Positions 50,048 through 51,272 of a DNA stretch of 51,272 nucleotides are shown in pieces (position 1 is the stretch's first letter; each line of letters opens with the position of its first letter). The position numbers and the translations under genes are program-made. The notes under the pieces were generated by a model. The model had not been told where the DNA came from. It worked only from the letters and a program-made list of their open reading frames with translations, and did not search any database. This DNA is from Paenibacillaceae bacterium (GTDB lineage: Bacteria; Bacillota; Clostridia; Lachnospirales; Lachnospiraceae), in NCBI GenBank assembly GCA_015057715.1, contig SVDS01000017.1, positions 1 through 51,272 on the forward strand, read 5' to 3'.

Positions 50048-50260
50048 TCAGTCCTCGTTTTTATTTCCAGTTTTGTAATCATCTCTTGCCCAGTTGGGAG
50101 CATTGACGGGACCTGCTTTTTCGCTGCTGTTTTTTGCAGCTCCCTGAATCTCAGGAACCATGGCCTGTTCATTCTTTGGGTGATGCATTTTTTCGTGATT
50201 TTCCGTTCCATGATTTTTGGGATCATATGGACTTGGTCTTCTCATTCCTGCTTTTGCCAT
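50048..50260 (-). CDS. Small hydrophilic 70-residue protein, function unknown
   Basis: Supported by a strong ribosome site (AGGAGG, about 7 nt before ATG) and a clean downstream terminator. The product is very polar and Pro/His/Asn/Lys-rich (MAKAGMRRPSPYDPKNHGTE at the start, VPEIQGAAKNSS in the middle), with no hydrophobic core, so it is probably disordered. Short proteins with this MAKAGMRRP opening seem to recur in Lachnospiraceae, but I know of no function. A spore or nucleic-acid-associated role is conceivable only from its composition. Confidence 0.65.
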   Translation of the reverse strand: MAKAGMRRPSPYDPKNHGTENHEKMHHPKNEQAMVPEIQGAAKNSSEKAGPVNAPNWARDDYKTGNKNED

Positions 50261-50323
50261 TTTCTTACCTCCTGTGTGACATTAGTTTCTGTAGTCATCA
50301 GGAAAATATACGGACAAAAATTT

Positions 50324-50860
50324 TTATTTCATATTACGAAATCCGCGGCTGGCTCCGTCTCCGATGTATAAAATATCATCAAATGCGGATACGTTCAGTC
50401 TTCCTTCCCTGTTTAAGTATTCTTCCGCTACAAGACGGCCTTTTATTTTAGCCAGAATATTTGTAATTCCTACATGATTTTCGCTTTCAATTACATCCGT
50501 CAGGCTGCATTCAATGGAAATGGGACATTCTTTGATGACTGGAGCATGAATCACTTCAGATGCAATCGGTGTCAGACCGATGCTGTCAAACTTTTTGCAC
50601 TCTGCTCCTGTTTTGCCGCCGCAAAAATTCACAGCCTCCTCCATGCTGCTGTCAACAATATTTACCACAAAATCCGACACCTCTTTAATCCGCTTTATGC
50701 CATATCCCTTTGAAGAAAAACCCAGCGCCATCATATCCTTTAACGTGTAGGATGAAGACACAGTTGTCACATTGGGAGTCCCATCTGTATCGTAATAGCT
50801 TACAAGTACAACTGGAAATCCATAATACAGCTTTTCATAATTTACATTTACCTTTTTCAT
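50324..50860 (-). CDS. Flavin reductase-like FMN-binding split-barrel protein
   Basis: About 178 residues from ATG 50860, chosen because GGAGG is 7 nt upstream. A flavoredoxin/flavin reductase-like split barrel: YGFPVVLVSYYDTDGTPNV, then SSSYTLKDMMALGFSS (FMN phosphate region), FVVNIVDSSM and CPISIECSLTDVIESENHVG. It binds FMN and could reduce flavins or act as a low-potential electron carrier. Apparently monocistronic, with an inverted repeat in its promoter. Confidence 0.88.
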   Translation of the reverse strand: MKKVNVNYEKLYYGFPVVLVSYYDTDGTPNVTTVSSSYTLKDMMALGFSSKGYGIKRIKEVSDFVVNIVDSSMEEAVNFCGGKTGAECKKFDSIGLTPIASEVIHAPVIKECPISIECSLTDVIESENHVGITNILAKIKGRLVAEEYLNREGRLNVSAFDDILYIGDGASRGFRNMK

Positions 50861-50885
50861 GTCTGCCTCCATATTGATTTGTATC

Positions 50886-50914
50886 ATTTTAGTAAGTCAG
50901 CTCTTACTTTTCTA
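50886..50914 (-). promoter_or_regulatory. Promoter of flavin reductase gene with inverted repeat
   Basis: Minus strand -35 TAGAAA (50909-50914), 17-nt spacer, -10 TAAAAT (50886-50891). The spacer is filled by AGTAAG-6-CTTACT (50891-50908), a placement typical of a repressor operator. No regulator gene is adjacent. Confidence 0.45.
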
Positions 50915-50921
50915 TGATAGC

Positions 50922-50965
50922 AAAAAAAGTCCACCCAGGATGTTGCACACGCAACATCTGAGTGG
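50922..50965 (-). terminator. Terminator after the sulfatase-maturase-like gene
   Basis: Minus strand: CCACTCAGATGTTGC (50951-50965) pairs with GCAACATCCTGGGTGG (50931-50946) with one bulge and one G-U pair, loop GTGT, then seven T. Lies 10 nt after the upstream stop codon. Confidence 0.88.
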
Positions 50966-50975
50966 AACCTGTCAT

Positions 50976-51272
50976 CTAATATCTGGTTGTAAACAGGAAA
51001 CGGCTTATCTCCTCCATCTGGGTAAAGCAGTTCTCAAATAGCATCCGGTAGCTTTCGCAGAAATAATTGTCCTCCACACCTTCTCTGCAACGATAGCAGC
51101 CGCCGCGGCAGAGAGAAAACCAGCGGCACTGTCTGCAGTCTTCGGTATGATTCTGGGACCGCTCAATAAAGCCAATCTCTGATCTTCGTTCCTGGATTTT
51201 CGCCATTGTATCCTGATTTAGATTTCCCAGCTTAAACTCATCCAGAACATAAAAATCACAGGGATAGACTCC
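50976..51272 (-). CDS. Anaerobic sulfatase-maturase-type radical SAM enzyme, C-terminal part
   Basis: Only the last 98 codons are in the window; the 5' part is cut by the window end and the frame is open to 51272. The visible portion is a SPASM domain: GVYPCDFYVLDEFKLGNL followed by CRQCRWFSLCRGGCYRCRE and FCESYRMLF, with the Cys spacing that binds two auxiliary [4Fe-4S] clusters in anSME. These enzymes convert a Cys or Ser of a sulfatase to formylglycine; related ones modify peptides. No sulfatase gene is in the window, so the partner is unknown. Confidence 0.85.
   Translation of the reverse strand, partial: GVYPCDFYVLDEFKLGNLNQDTMAKIQERRSEIGFIERSQNHTEDCRQCRWFSLCRGGCYRCREGVEDNYFCESYRMLFENCFTQMEEISRFLFTTRY

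Noticed and set aside
1-51272. CRISPR arrays, transposase genes, phage genes, tRNA and rRNA.
   Set aside because: No regularly spaced direct repeats of CRISPR length, no transposase-like frames, and no tRNA or rRNA signatures were seen by eye on either strand; a tRNAscan or CRISPR finder run would confirm this.

Overview
This 51 kb window looks like chromosome from an anaerobic, low-to-mid GC Firmicute, most likely a Lachnospiraceae/Clostridium cluster XIVa-type fermenter. That is inferred from gene content: CUT1 sugar ABC transporters, a membrane-anchored AraC regulator, EtfAB-linked dehydrogenases, 2-hydroxyacyl-CoA dehydratases, butyrate kinase and an anaerobic sulfatase-maturase-like enzyme. 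Every gene I accept lies on the minus strand, so transcription runs from high to low coordinates. I saw no rRNA, tRNA, insertion sequence, prophage or CRISPR array.

Region 1 (1-11.9 kb) is a glycan-use locus. A transmembrane AraC regulator (9544-11886) precedes an LplB/LplC-type permease pair, a lipoprotein binding protein, and GH43, GH95 and GH36 glycosidases. At the edge (1-60) is the 5' half of an M-box magnesium riboswitch with its promoter, leading to a gene outside the window. Region 2 (12.2-22.1 kb) is a sucrose/fructoside locus: a LacI repressor, a second CUT1 transporter, a GH32 fructosidase and a GH13_18 sucrose phosphorylase. The LacI operator candidate overlaps the -35 of a near-consensus promoter, and an intrinsic terminator sits inside the operon. 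An HD-domain gene with its own promoter and a DUF5060/DUF4038 glycosidase flank it.

Region 3 (22.1-49.9 kb) is the centrepiece: both halves of a Stickland-type amino-acid fermentation. Operon A (32534 to 22168) is reductive: dehydratase activator, two dehydratase subunits, an APC-type permease, a family III CoA-transferase, an AMP-forming ligase, acyl-CoA dehydrogenase, EtfB and a ferredoxin-fused EtfA. Operon B (37322 to 32986) has a second acyl-CoA dehydrogenase, a second EtfBA and a GlcD/lactate-dehydrogenase-type flavoprotein. Operon C (44656 to 37437) is oxidative: a P-loop ATPase, a four-subunit 2-oxoacid:ferredoxin oxidoreductase, phosphotransacylase, butyrate-type kinase and a membrane-anchored alpha/beta hydrolase. 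Operon D (49064 to about 46537) has an unknown protein, an aminotransferase and a MerR regulator. An amino acid could be transaminated to a 2-oxoacid, then either oxidised to acyl-CoA with ATP made by kinase, or reduced via hydroxyacyl-CoA and enoyl-CoA to a saturated acid. The amino acid (leucine or aromatic) cannot be settled from sequence.

The most notable non-coding signal is a shared box upstream of all four of these operons: 8-bp tandem repeats of TTGTNNNC ending in TTGTCGACAA. In operons A and D it sits just downstream of the -10 within almost the same promoter. A GntR/FCD regulator gene (49186-49869) adjacent to operon D is the obvious candidate binder.

Region 4 (49.9-51.3 kb) has a small hydrophilic protein, a flavin reductase-like protein and the C-terminal SPASM domain of an anaerobic sulfatase-maturase-type radical SAM enzyme cut by the window end.
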